From positions 12,502,151 through 12,566,150 of the forward strand of contig NC_135563.1 of the NCBI RefSeq assembly GCF_964340395.1: DNA of 64,000 bases, in the 5' to 3' direction. A program made the translations under genes and the position numbers. The notes under the pieces were generated by a model. The model saw only the letters and a list, made by a program, of their open reading frames with translations. It was not told the origin of the DNA and did not search any database. This document shows, one piece after another, positions 1 to 13,136 of the stretch. Each line of letters starts with the position of its first letter. The first letter of the stretch is position 1. The stretch comes from Glandiceps talaboti (taxonomy: Eukaryota > Hemichordata > Enteropneusta > Spengelidae).

Positions 1-3000
1 ATAAGATAATATATCTTAATGAGTGTCTAGTGTATATCATCTTCTCGTTACACTGCATATCTTATTTCAGTAATCGATGGAAAAATCTTCTTTGTAAATG
101 GTATATTCTCTATTTCAAACTGATGTAACTGACATCTCTACCACCACTGTCTCTGTTTTGTAACTTTATCCGCAATAGTACATTTGCTTAGTTTGGTGTA
201 AGTGAAAAAAAAACTTTCTCTTTTTGAATAGTTCCTTTCCTATTCTTTAGGACGCGTGATGAGGGCCAATATTAGGATGAGTGATAAGTGCATGGGTCCT
301 GAAAGAATTAGAGGTTCGTAAGATAGGATAAGTTCCTTGAGAATTACAGTTGCTTCATTAGTGATCGTTTGGCATTCCAGTGCATTCACCATGCGCATGA
401 ATTTGCTCATAAACGACGTATCAAGTTCAGTGAATACTCGCCCCAAGGTTTCGTGTTAGGGACAAAACAACAGAGATAGCACACACAATCATTGCTTCCA
501 AAATGTCTGCTCTGGATTTGGTTAATGCTGTAAACAGTCACACTGCAATCATTACAAGAAATACGCAGTAAACTTGGTGTTGTGGATTGTATTCAAACAA
601 TCAAATATCGGACCTTGCAATGACAACACACACCAAAACAATGCAGCACTTTCACAGTGAGGGGTCAATCTCTGTTATCTTGATTGTGTCTATTGTAACA
701 TGAAACCTTGTAGTCAGGCTCACTAATCTCAATATACCTTCTCATCTAAGCCGCATGCTTAGAAGATAAAGGATGTATATGTTACACAACTGTACTCTTA
801 AAAAATATCACACCTAACAACTTAGACAGTTATAGTAATCTGATGTTTTATACACTGTTTACTCTAAAAAATATCAACAATTGTAGAACATTCCATTTGG
901 TTAGCAGACCTGTAAATTATGCTATTTTGTGTAAATGTGATGCATAGCGAGTTCCAATTCAACGCCATACACTGTATTTAGACTTTCCCGTAGATAGGGC
1001 AACAGACATGTTAGTCACCAAAACGTTACTATTGCCATCATACGCCAGTGCGAAACAAACTACGTATGTATTAATAAAACAACTACGTTCCGTGAGGTGT
1101 CCTATCATTTGCACTGCATGTATATATTGTCACTGTGTTATTTGTGATAAAGAAAGGTGGCCTTTGCTTTCATTACTTTGATAGAAACAATTTTGAGATT
1201 ATAAATGCATTTGCCCTTGATTTAACGAAATAATGTGTTCCATCAAAGGGCTACAAGTGACACGAATACTTTATCAAACATTACACTGGAGCAAAAGTGC
1301 GATACTTGTGACCTGATTTTTGGTAATATGGTAGATGTTTCGTGACCTTTCGATATAAACACTCCTTGCACGCCGGCGAGATATTTTATCTGGTAAGTCG
1401 CATAAGTGTCATCTTGGGCATTCAAAATACGAATTGAATGTCGCAAGGGCTTGCAGCTCGTCATTTCATATATAGTGTGAAAATATTACCTCCCACCTAT
1501 ATTGTTAATGTATTTTTCTGTGCAAACAAAAAAGTTTTTCCTCAACAAAAATGTCAAAAGATATAGCAATGTAATTATCCACCAAGGGGTTTTAGACCGC
1601 GGAGTGCATGTTGGCGTCATACGACGTTCTCAGCTATCAGAGATTTAAAATGTTTGTCGACGCAACGTAATAACAAAATAGCATTGGCTTAATGAAGCAT
1701 TTCCGATACGTATCAGCTGCTTTTAAGCCAAGACATATCATGAGGTTGCAAATTTAAGGCAACACAGTTCAATACAGGACGAGAAAGGTCGTATAATTAC
1801 ATTTTTATCTAAATCGTTTCTTCCCATTATCACCTACTCCTCCGTCAGATTCGATTTGTCGCAGAGGAGTCTGTGTATCCATAAGCTTAGGGGTGAGTTC
1901 AACACTACCATATACAAGATGGCGAGCAATCACTTGTTGGACACGACTCAACTATTTAGCAATGGCATTGCCACTTTTAAGCGACTGAAATAAGACATTT
2001 GTCAACCAAAGCACGCACAAGAGCACCTCTCTCTATTTGAAAGAGTTGTTACGTGTTCATTTTCTCCCATTGGATCATCCGTCACAAAGTGCGTTAAATC
2101 CATCATACATGAGAATGATGCACATCATCGCAGATGCAGGGAAATGTTATACACTTTAAGCTTTCAATTGTGGTTTTCAAAATTCGAGATGCCTATCTAT
2201 TCCATCCATATTATATAGAAGACTACAATTCAACTTTACCCTAACCCATATTCTAAAACTTACGGAATTGTTAGACGTAGATTTTCACGTATAATCGTCA
2301 CGTTTATGAAAATTGAATCTCCCCACTAATCGCATAGTAGTCTGCAACCTCTCTGATGTAGCTTTGTTGAAAGAAACAATGAATATCGCATTATTCAAAC
2401 TGTACGTCTAGGGAAACGGCTATAAAGCAATGTAAGATTACTCACAAATGTCGTGAAGTACAAAACAGTCCCTTGCTGCAAAAGATGATGTACAGATACA
2501 CAACGCGGATTATACATACTCAATTTACACCTCTTTTTAGAGATACGTAATAAACAGCTATTCACGTCTAGACTGATCAGTGCAAGTTACTAAACAAGAA
2601 GTGATTAGAAATAATCCACTAAATCACATACAGGGAATATGAAGTTGCATTTTCCCTAATGTGACAAAACATTTTACACATATTCAGACAACTTCAAATT
2701 CAAATTAAATATTTCTAGATGGACAGTGCACAGTTGGGATGTAGAAACAGAGAAGAAATGTTATTGCTTATCAGTATGAAAGAAAAAAATTGAATTCAAA
2801 GTCATTAACCTAACCTAACCTAGCCTGTCCATCCATGTGTAATCTTTACAGAAGATAAATAGCATGTTTCTAATGCACAATACAAATATAGATTAAAGTG
2901 CTTATTACTTAGATTCGTAAATGATCCTGGGATCCTGCTGCATGTGGTGTCTCTGTCATTATTAGTGTATGTGCCCATGTTTGTATTAAAAGCATGTCAC

Positions 3001-6000
3001 ATGATTGAAACGGCAATGTAACATCTGTGACACTAGCATATGACACGGGCTTCTACGTTTACATGGTTTTCAGTATTCTTAATACTTCAGTATGGATATT
3101 CGAGACTCAAAGATGTATTATACCCCCCCCCCCCGACAAAATACAACCGAGCGAGCTAGTATTATCTGACTCAGTGAGATAAAACACTGATAGACGAACA
3201 GTGACATATGTCAGAACCCGTACATTATCTTTAACTAGATTGACCACTCTGCAGAGTGCTAAAAGTCTAGCTTCGCTATAAGCAACTTGATAAGTTGATT
3301 AACCTTGTGTATCTCGAGTCAAGGTTCTTTTCTTATTTTGAAATCACGGTTAGCTTGTTAAATGAAGTCAAGAAAAACGAATCAAGAAAAACGTGGTGCC
3401 TTTACGTACAATAAATGAGATATTGATAAATAGGATGGAAAAAGTATTAAACAGAGGCTTAGCATTTGTATAAGTCTTCAATCGTAGTTTTCTGGTGTAT
3501 GGTAATAGTTGGTTTTCAAAAGCGTTTACTTCACGTTACCAAGAAGTCACGAAGCTCACATGTATGTACATAATGGTTCTATTCACATTATTTCTGGGCC
3601 ATGTTTTAATCTAATGTCTGGACTATGTATGTGAAGACTATTAGTTCTCTGCGGCGTTCATTTCATTTCTTTCCACAGAATTATGGCTAGAGCATTGTAA
3701 GATGAGTATTAAGCCAGAATATTTGCTAAGTGTTTTCTTGATACGGGATAATCATGTTCGTTCTGTATCACAGACACGAACATTCTTCTATCGGACTAAG
3801 GAGACCTTGAAAATTCAATTAATTTCTTTTAACAGTTGTCGTTTTTAAGGATATACCCACCACGTTTTAAAGAATAAAGTTTACATTGTTATCTTTTTAA
3901 TTCGACCTAAAATTTAACTTGAAGAAACAAAAACGTATCAATACTTATTGAATATCCGCTACCCCTTTCAGACAACATGTCGCTATGGCAGTCTGTCCGT
4001 GTCTAGATGTGTATGTTCTTACGATAGTAATTTCCTGTCAGTCATTACTAACCACATTAATAAATCGGAACGCATCGATCAAGTTGACGGCTGGACAAAC
4101 TTGAATAATGTGTGGAATTGTCTTCCCAGAACACTAAAGAATGTGGCAATCGAGTGATTGACAGTCAGGTTACGGTCGTGGAAGTAAAAATCACACCTCC
4201 ATGCACTCTTCGTCTGGAGGTTGTGAAAAAATACAAGACTTCTTATGACTTACCTAAACACGTGGCAATATAATTTAGTGCAAGACATTTAAGAAAATGT
4301 ATGAAATAGTGGTGCAAACTCAGTTTATTCAATGTTGAGAAACAATCACCTGAAAATATTTTGTCCTATACATGACCTTCACTTTTATGCATCTATAACA
4401 TTCTTTGGGGACTATTTTCTAATACAAAGATCTAACTCATTTACCTTCTGAATGATTAATTGTCTAACTAATTAGCTAATACAATACAATGTCATGTTCT
4501 GAGGTCATGACCTTTGGTTACTAGTTATGATTTACAGGTAGAGACCCTTGTTGCGGGAAGCCTCCCGCTGTAAATTATATGTACATCGAACTTTACATGT
4601 GGTAACGGCGTTGGCAACCACGTATACAAATTAGATTATATCAGGTACTTGACCAACTTCGCCTACTGTTGAATCTAGACCGAGATCTAGATAATGTCGT
4701 CAGTTTGTTAATTATACAATTACTTAATCTCAATGAGGTACCCGTAATAGTTTTTCATGTTCATTAATACTCTTTTTAACTTTAAAGCCCGGAAAAGGTT
4801 GTAAGCTTCTCTGGAAGTTCCGTAACAACGTTTGATGACTGAGCTGAACAGTTGGGTCGGTCGGGTAATGAGAAACATAACATAAAGGCTCATCAGAGAT
4901 CATGGTGAATAAACCATAAACACTTTTATATTAATGATATCTTAGTTCTTCTTAAACGTTATTAGTTACGTTCTTGAGTATCTGACAGCTGAAAAAATGC
5001 ACATTTACATTTTATGTGACTATTCCAATATGGCCGCACTTGACGATAGCTTTGCTTGAACCAATCGACAGGAAGCGGAGGTCGGTCTAACAAGTAGATG
5101 CTTTCGCGCAACGCTGCAGAGGAACTTGAACGATCTCCTGGTGACAACTTAACTGTGCCAAAAACTAGTAGACATGCTTCAATGCATTTTAAGAAGTTGA
5201 ATTTATGGCGAATATTAATTACCAAGGGTCCAAATTGTTCACTTGAAGCCCAGCAACGACACTATATTCACCAGGTATGGTGTATTTTCCTGAGGCTTAT
5301 TAACTCACTCCAATTGGCTATCTTTATCATGAGATCCTCTCTAAGAATACATTTCAGTTCAGGATTGTGATACCCAGTTGAACAAAATATCGATAACATG
5401 TTTTCGACTTGGGTTTTATTTCATTTCATTTACGTCAAACGTAGAAGAGTCACTGGGCTGACTTTTACTTTTTAGTTTATAATGATCGCTGCTCAGGGCA
5501 CCTATATATCATAAAAGTACGCCTCGCACGAGCCTCAGTAGATCAGATATCATGGTAGTTCCACCTATAAGATAACATATATTATAAATATTTCGGGTAG
5601 TAATTAGAGAGTCCTTGAAAAATCGTCAGATTTCTTCTTCCCTTTAATCACAAATAGTTGTTCAGCTATACTCAATAGTTCTTGAAAGCAAAAAAAGTAC
5701 CTCTTTATCAATATGTCGTTTTTGCAAGTAAATAGTGATTTTATTTTAGCTCGAAGTCCCCTTCTTTACCTGAACCATCAGGCATAACTAGAATATTATA
5801 ATATGTCTACCTAAGGCACACGAGATATTCAATTGTACGTCATATGTTTATAATAAGACTCGATTCTGTTCTGAACAGACTCCATGTCTCCATTTTTCGC
5901 TTTTCTTTTTCACTGTTTTTCATGATACTAAACTGCCTGTGGCATATGTTCAAGCAGAGAGCATTAGCACAAGGAGAAAGGTATCGAACGCTCTCTTGTG

Positions 6001-7800
6001 TTTGAACGGTGTTCTTTCAGCATTGTCATCAGCCAACTTCTAGCTAGTTGTAAGCGGATCGTGTGGTGTACGTTTATGACGTAACTTAGTGTGGGCTAGT
6101 ATGCACCTCGGATAACAAAGTCGGAAATCTTTCCTGCTACTTTAAATTTGTTCGAAGAATCAAGGATAAATTAATCAGGGGTTGCCATGGAAATGTATGA
6201 AGTAAAGACCAAATTCTGTAAGTTAATGGTGAACCACAAATGTCGTTTTCTTTATTGTAAAAGTGTCAGGAACAGGCCATCCTATGGCACAGTCGAGAGA
6301 TGTTTGAACAAATTTGATTTTCAGAGAGAATTGGTCTCCGAGGCGTATTCTAACTTAGCGAAGCTTTGAAACATAGGAAAAGAGCCAGCCTTAAAATACA
6401 TTTGAAATATTCAAATTTGAAACAATAAATAACGTCTTCAAATGGCTCGAATTGTAACAGTGGCGGGTACACGTACACTGTGATACAATGACAGCAACTG
6501 GAGCCACTTTTGAACTGGTGGACAGCGGGCTCATGTAATGATACGATAAAGGCGCAAGACATGCATATGTTGGGGAGCATACGTTGATGAGTCGGGTAAA
6601 AGAAAAAGTTAGTTCTGTTCATAATATAACCATTAGAACATTACAGCATTGAGATTGAAATAAATCTCACCTTTATATATTTCTGTAAAGTAATATCCAT
6701 TGAAGGTATCGGCATTCGAGGATTAAACTTTTGTGTTGATGCTCCTCAATATAAAAATAAATTACACAGAATGCCACAGAATAGTAGAAAAAGAATTCGG
6801 AAAAATTGCTTATTTCATTTCAAACCTCACAAATTGCTACAGGCCTTAAACTGTCGATAGGTTGACATATATTATTATATTCCAAAGACGTCTCCACTCT
6901 GTCTGACAAATTTGTGCTGACGTATTGAAGAAGCAATTCAAAGATGTCAAACTAATTCAAGCAAGTGAAGCAGACAAATATATCGAAGGATTGCAGTTTG
7001 CTGTGGCATATCTGCAAAGATAAATCAGGTAACAATCGAAAGACGTCAAAAACTAAACAACATTATTAGACACGTTTCGTGTGTGTTCAGACCGCTCGGC
7101 TTCCATTTACCCACAAATCGGTTAACCAATTTAAAACGCGGTGGAACGGAAATCATTTTCGTCAGCACAAATTTTCTCTGAAAGTTTAATCACAAAACCT
7201 GTTTTATTTCTATTAATTCAATTCAATGTTTGTTCGAAGTTGAACATTGGTCGAATATCGCTAATAAAAAGGTTAGAATATAATTCTAGAATATTCCTGA
7301 ACGTTCGTGATTGCTAAAAAAAGCCACTATTTTAGCAGACGCGTACTAGCTTCTTTAAAATGCTACGATATCGTAAAGTACACGTTATTTCAAAGTGATA
7401 ACGCTCTAAGAACAAATGAACGTTTCTGAACCATCCGAATGTTTTGAGCACGTATGGGGTCACTGACGATATAATCACGTGACGCCATGTATCATTGAGA
7501 GAATATTTGACATTTTCCGTCAATTTAAAATTCTGCTGAATACGTTGTCCATGGCAACAGGTACGTAACAGTCCGCAGATGACATATATCCCAAGCAAGG
7601 AGTTTACTTAAGATGATTTCTTGCTCGATCTCTCGATTTTTCTAATGCGATAAATTGAGTAATAATATACCAGGAGTACGGAGGACGAACTTGATGGGAG
7701 TTGAGAGAGGGAGGGGGGATGGATAGAGGTGTAGGAGGGGGGGGGGTTGTACATGATGTGTGTAAAGGAAAGAGCCAACGACAGGTAGCAGGCAAACATA
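1..7800. other. Intergenic stretch, no gene recognised
   Basis: I see no open reading frame with a recognisable domain and no exon-like series with matching splice sites. Short ORFs in this stretch are AT-rich and isolated. Small items present are a C tract at about 3123-3134, a few telomere-like CCTAA units near 2807-2821, and a short hairpin near 4555-4570. A segment at 6307-6350 resembles one at 15708-15755 (both contain TTTGATTTTCAG followed by a similar 30-base stretch), which suggests an old dispersed repeat. Confidence 0.6.
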
Positions 7801-7806
7801 CATATC

Positions 7807-7810
<4 letters not shown>

Positions 7811-7838
<28 letters not shown>

Positions 7839-7885
7839 GATACATACATACATACATACATACATACATACATACATACATACAT

Positions 7886-7919
<34 letters not shown>

Positions 7920-7994
7920 GGACACACACACAGATACATTCGTACGTACATACATACATACATACATACATACATACATACATACATACATACA

Positions 7995-8026
<32 letters not shown>
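7811..8026. repeat. Compound microsatellite (CATA)n-(CAGA)n-(CATA)n
   Basis: A run of CATA units is interrupted in the middle by a block of CAGA units (about 7885-7920) and by a short CACACACA stretch, then continues as CATA. It is open in several frames on both strands only because the period of four never creates a stop; this is not coding sequence. A purine/G-rich stretch (7697-7747) lies just upstream. Confidence 0.95.
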
Positions 8027-8027
<1 letters not shown>

Positions 8028-8341
8028 GAGAACGTAGGTGAGGTAGAAAGAGGTGGTTAACGAAAAGTTCGTTTTCACTAGAACTGGTTTTCACGACAAA
8101 TACCTTAATAAGTGGTATAAAGGCAGAGGCAAGATTTCACTCTCGGAATTATTCCTACCGAGAGGTATATAACTCCACAACTGCAAGCTTGGTTGATGAC
8201 GCTTATGTTGACCAAATCAGCTAGACCTTGTTTTATTCAATCGCTTGCTTTCTGTATGTTCTCAAACGTAAAAATTAATGCTGCCCGCATTCAGTTACTA
8301 TAAACTGAAATACCCTGCATATGGAAATACCATAAGTATAT

Positions 8342-8371
8342 GGGAGGTGGGTGGGGTGGGGTTCTGGGGTT
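8342..8371 (+). other. G-quadruplex-forming motif
   Basis: Four or more runs of three or four G are separated by loops of one to four bases on the plus strand, ending in a further GGGG after TTCT. This satisfies the usual G3+N1-7 rule. It is isolated from any gene I can identify. Confidence 0.6.
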
Positions 8372-8755
8372 GTGGTATGTTTTAATCCATGTAAACATTT
8401 TGATATAAGTCGTGTCCCTAAGTCATGTATTATATACGGTGCGACGGATAATAATTGTCAATGCAGTTAATATTTAAGACTTAAATGCAGCCTCAGGCAA
8501 TGACGTAGTTAATGCTGTAAATCATGGGAGACATTAAATTTTACTATTGATTTATTTCTGCCATTAGTCAAATATTTGATACATTAAGATGAGGAATAAG
8601 GTGAGCCATTATTATACACTATCCATTTCACTTTAAAGTCGATATTCGTTAGATAAAGTGGCAAACCTAAAATCGTCAGGGGTAACTTCGCAAATAGTGT
8701 ATATATACTACATAACTATATGTGTGTGCGCAATTCAATAATGTAAGTACGTACG

Positions 8756-8767
8756 TATTTATGTATG

Positions 8768-8801
<34 letters not shown>

Positions 8802-9107
8802 TGTATGTATGTATGTATGTGTGTGTGGATGGATGGATGGATGGATGGATGGATGAATGCATGTATGTATGTATGTATGTATGTATGTATGTATGTATGT
8901 ATGTATGTATGTATGTATGTATGTACACGTACGTACGTACATACGTACGTGTGTATGTATGTATGTATGTATGCATGTATGTATGTATGTATGTATGTAT
9001 GTATGGATGATGGATGGATGCATGTAATGCATCCTCCAGTTGAACGAGTTATACGTCCATCTATCTATCTATCTATCCATCTATTTATATGTATGTACAC
9101 ACACATA

Positions 9108-9195
<88 letters not shown>
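8756..9195. repeat. Compound array: (TATG)n-(GGAT)n-(TATG)n, (ATCT)n, (TA)n
   Basis: TATG units are interrupted by a GGAT block (about 8827-8855) and by an ACGT-rich segment (about 8925-8950). They are followed by a short ATCT run (9058-9085) and a TA tract of roughly 80 bases (9114-9195). The long ORFs on both strands are repeat artefacts. Confidence 0.95.
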
Positions 9196-9198
<3 letters not shown>

Positions 9199-9331
9199 GG
9201 TACACGCGGTCTTGGGAATAAATAATATATCAAATGAATATCAAGTGTTAATGAATACTACTCAGCAAGACTTTCTGATCCATCAAACTGCACACGAGTA
9301 AGTCGGTCCACCTGACTATATGTGTTTCTGT

Positions 9332-9385
9332 CTGGCTGTTTGTTTGTTTGTCTGTCTGTCTGTCCACCTGTCTCTCTCTCTTTTT
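9332..9385. repeat. Short TGTT/TGTC and TC-rich repeat
   Basis: Units of TGTT give way to TGTC and then a TC run. It adds to the tetranucleotide-rich character of the flank. The sequence from here to 10.9 kb holds no recognised gene. Confidence 0.8.
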
Positions 9386-10894
9386 AAGGTGAAAACAAAA
9401 TACAAATATTGGTTACGTTATCGACGGATTGATGAGGCGCTACATGAATCAGTTTTAAAGTACGGTCGAATAAGTAATGCGCATGTGAGAAACACATGGC
9501 TATGCACTTTGGCAATCGCGTGTTGCTTTATCAACCGACTTTTGATGCAAACAGCAGGAATCTTTGCCAAACTGTCGTCAGCAAGCTTTTGTGTGTCACA
9601 ACGTGATTAAGCACGAATGCATGCCTTTAATTCATCGTCGCGGTCTCTTTCAGTTCACCTCTAATTTTCAAATGAATATCAATTTGTGTTCTGAGAAGAC
9701 CATAAACGTTAGATGCGTTGATGTGAGAGGTTTGTTCAGTATACAAAAAGACAAATAGTAGGAGTATAACCCCTGACGTCAGCACGTCTCGTAATTGCCT
9801 TTTAAAAATACAGATTTTCCCTTAATTGGCACGTCCCTGTTGTCTTATGTTGCGTTTACGAATGTTCACTGTTGAAATGTGAGCAATTACCCGAAGTATA
9901 CTGTAATGATAATACATGTTTAGGTGCTTGAAGATGCGTTCATGGAATGCACCCCCACCCAAAAAAACAACAAAAACTCAATACAAAAACAAAAAACAAC
10001 GAAAATCGCCCATATTCGTTGTATTGTCACGTGACGTGAATTTTGTTAACAGCATAGTCGTTCATTTGACTCCCTAAACTGAATAAATTACTGGAGAAAC
10101 AACCTGTTAATTTTACATGTTGCTTTGCATTGCTGAAGGTTTCGCTGATAATCAAGCACATACTTTGATGGTGACTGAACAATGACCATTACTATAATAA
10201 CTAAATAAACACGATGTATCAAACATAGACATTTATTCCGTATTACATGTATATAAGATATTACATAAACGTAGCCAATAACGTTCATTTAAATGTACAT
10301 TAACCAGTAAACTATAAATTGCACACACAAATTGAACTGTCGCCAGGAATCCTCATTAAAAACCACAGTACTTAGCCTAACTGTCAATCGACTTTGATAA
10401 AATATTGTTTTGGTTGGTTTACGGCCAGGTACGTTGAAAGGTTAATCAATTTGCTCGTACAAAAGCAGTCAATTTGGTTGCAAATTTAGTTAGGGAGACA
10501 AATTTGAGGCCATTATCACAAAAAGCATTGCAAGTAGTAAGCGACTTGACTACACATTTGGAATTTCAATTGCTTGTTTACTTGTCACATAAACTTAATA
10601 TGCTTTAATGGTATTCACTGTTCGAAGAAAAATGAACTTTGGGTGACGTGATGACCCTCGTAAATGTTGCCGAGGCAGAATTTAATTGGTTTTAGACTCT
10701 CAAGTGATGAAATATAATGAGTAACCTTGCCTCTCTTTGCGTTCTCGTATTAATAATTTACAATGGATGCATCTTCACTGACTACATATAATATATACTG
10801 CCTCATACTGTTGTGTGTATAAAAATATACAGTAATAAGATGTGGCCACTCACCATTACAATAATCTGATCAGTTTGAGCATACAATGAAAACT

Positions 10895-11250
10895 GTGTTC
10901 CCTGAAACACAGCATCGTCTACCCTCACAAAATCTTTAGTAACTACATTGTATCGTCTGGCTCTTCAAAAAATCTTGATAACATAATTATTACTACATTC
11001 TATTGTCTGACTTTACAAAATATCTTATCAATATTGCAACATTTTTTATCGTCTGGCTCTTATCAAAAACTCTAACCAACATCGCTACATTGTATCGTCT
11101 GACGCGATAAAAAGTCTTACTAACATACATGCTACATTTCATTCCCTGGCTCTAAAATAGTTCTTGCAATCATTTACAGTACATTTTATCGCCTGGATCT
11201 TCGGAAGATCTTCCTAACTTTGTTACATTTCGTGGTGTGGCTTTGAGAGT
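10895..11250. repeat. Degenerate minisatellite, unit about 45-50 bp
   Basis: Units begin with a variant of CTACATT followed by a variant of ATCGTCTGGCTCT and an A-rich stretch ending near ATCTT. Unit starts are visible at about 10942, 10992, 11036, 11084, 11131, 11177 and 11222, with a further degenerate unit before 10942. Spacing is 45-50 bases. The copies differ at many positions, so the array is old. Confidence 0.75.
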
Positions 11251-11402
11251 AATTGAGCGTAAAAGCGTAATCGGAACCACACATTTGTTTTTATTATGCC
11301 TTATATCGAACCAGACGATTACATGAAGTAATATTAGTAACAACTTTTGAAATGTAACATTGAGTCAGACGACGTGCTCTGCTTCAGATAAGACGTTTCT
11401 CA

Positions 11403-11699
11403 TTGTATTTCGTTTCGTTTTATATCAACCCAACATTAATTTACAATTGTGCGTTGTTGGTTCACTGTCTTATTAGAAATCGAAATTACATCACATCAAA
11501 GTCTCTAAAAGATCTGCATATCGAGATAAGAGTTCAGACAGAACTTGTTTTATGTACATGTAACTCGCGTAAATGTACTGACAACGAATTCTACGAAAGG
11601 GAGTATTTCAACACGCTCGAAGGCATATCGAAGTATTACGATGCTAAACCGGGGAAACAGCGTGAGAATTGCGACAAAATGTTAAGATTATCAAAATAG
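11403..11699 (+). CDS. Hypothetical: possible 3'-terminal exon, unrecognised product
   Basis: An open frame runs to a TAG at 11697-11699. From about 11477 onward the translated sequence has a mixed, charged composition unlike the surrounding AT-rich ORFs, with a CTCNSRKC segment and a Lys/Glu/Asp-rich tail. A polypyrimidine-AG acceptor-like sequence (TTCACTGTCTTATTAG) ends near 11475, and an AATAAA polyadenylation signal lies a few bases after the stop, near 11706. Together these would suit a terminal exon of about 220 bases. I recognise no domain, and I found no matching upstream exon in the window. It may equally be a chance ORF. Confidence 0.22.
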   Translation: MYFVSFYINPTLIYNCALLVHCLIRNRNYITSKSLKDLHIEIRVQTELVLCTCNSRKCTDNEFYEREYFNTLEGISKYYDAKPGKQRENCDKMLRLSK

Positions 11700-12405
11700 A
11701 TGTGCAATAAATAATGAATATGTTAACATACAATAATATCATGTTTCTGGGATATATTTAAGTATGTCAGACTTAGCCGTATCAATGGCATGGTTAGCAA
11801 ATAATATCGTCAGACGACTAACACAACAAACATGGACGTCAATATGTTATACATCGATTAATTTACACTTCGAAATTAAAAATCTGGGTGTTCTGTAATT
11901 CACTGACACTAAATTTGGTGAAACCGGATAGTGATATCGCATATTAAGATTATTTTACTGAATATTAAATATCAACATAACACGTGATATGTCACTAGCA
12001 AAATGGTACACTTCCTAATTCATATATATATACCCTCCGCCGGTATACCCATTACTTTGGGAATATTTAAAATACTATAGTGCAAATAGACATACTCATC
12101 AAGTGAAAGGTATTGTAAACATCCTGGATATGCTATTCTGTCATTTGAGTCCAACGTGTAATCTGAGATGAGTACTCAAACTGTTGAGTTTCCACAGATC
12201 GGTAGATTGAGGCATTAGTGTAACTTTTCAATCGGAATGCATCAAAGACGGAATGCAGCGGAGTGAATTGATGAACTGGCTTTTGTATTGGTTATCAGTG
12301 TCAGTGTGATAGGGCTATAATTCTTGTTTTTTGCTATCACAAAATCGATTAATATTTGGTACATATTATCAAGATACTATTTGAAGCAATCAGGTCCAAA
12401 GGTTA

Positions 12406-12574
<169 letters not shown>

Positions 12575-12689
12575 CTCTAAAATGAGCACAAGCACAGTGA
12601 CTTGTATATTTTAGGTAGTTTACCATACATTAGGCTTATATATAATCACATTAATTCGAAACGTCAAACATTATACTGATTGATAAGGG

Positions 12690-12691
<2 letters not shown>

Positions 12692-12759
<68 letters not shown>

Positions 12760-12963
12760 GCATCCATGTATGTATATATATATATGTGTGTATGTTTGTA
12801 TGTATGTATGTATGTATGTATGTATGTATGTATGTATGTATGTATGTATGTATGTATGTATGTATGTATGTATGTATGTATTTATGAATGTATGTATGTA
12901 TGCGTATGTGTATGTGTATGTATGTATGTATGTATGTATGTATGTATGTATGTATGTATGTAT
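12692..12963. repeat. (TA)n followed by (TATG)n array
   Basis: A TA tract (about 12692-12756) is followed after a short spacer by TATG units to 12963. It lies about 170 bases beyond the stop codon of the minus-strand GPCR gene, in the region where its 3' UTR would be. Confidence 0.95.
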
Positions 12964-13136
12964 CACAAAATATTTACTAAAATTGATAAGTTAGGATATA
13001 ATTAGTGTGTGTTCCCTAATGATGAAGTGTAAATATTTAAAAACGTACAGAATATGTAATCAATTAGTACAGATATTTTGGTGGGTTAAGTCGTTGCCTT
13101 CGGAAAGCTCAAAGCAAATCCGTCATAATCATGTCA

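Noticed and set aside
2806-2822. Telomere-like CCTAA repeats
   Set aside because: Only about three units are present and no subtelomeric context is visible; most likely chance.
7608-8094. Long ORFs of Met-Tyr-Val-Cys or Ile-His-Thr-Tyr repeats on both strands
   Set aside because: They are translations of (CATA)n/(TATG)n microsatellites; a period of four without stops opens several frames at once. The same applies to the arrays at 8.8, 12.8, 24.9, 26.5, 53.5, 54.2 and 56.7 kb.
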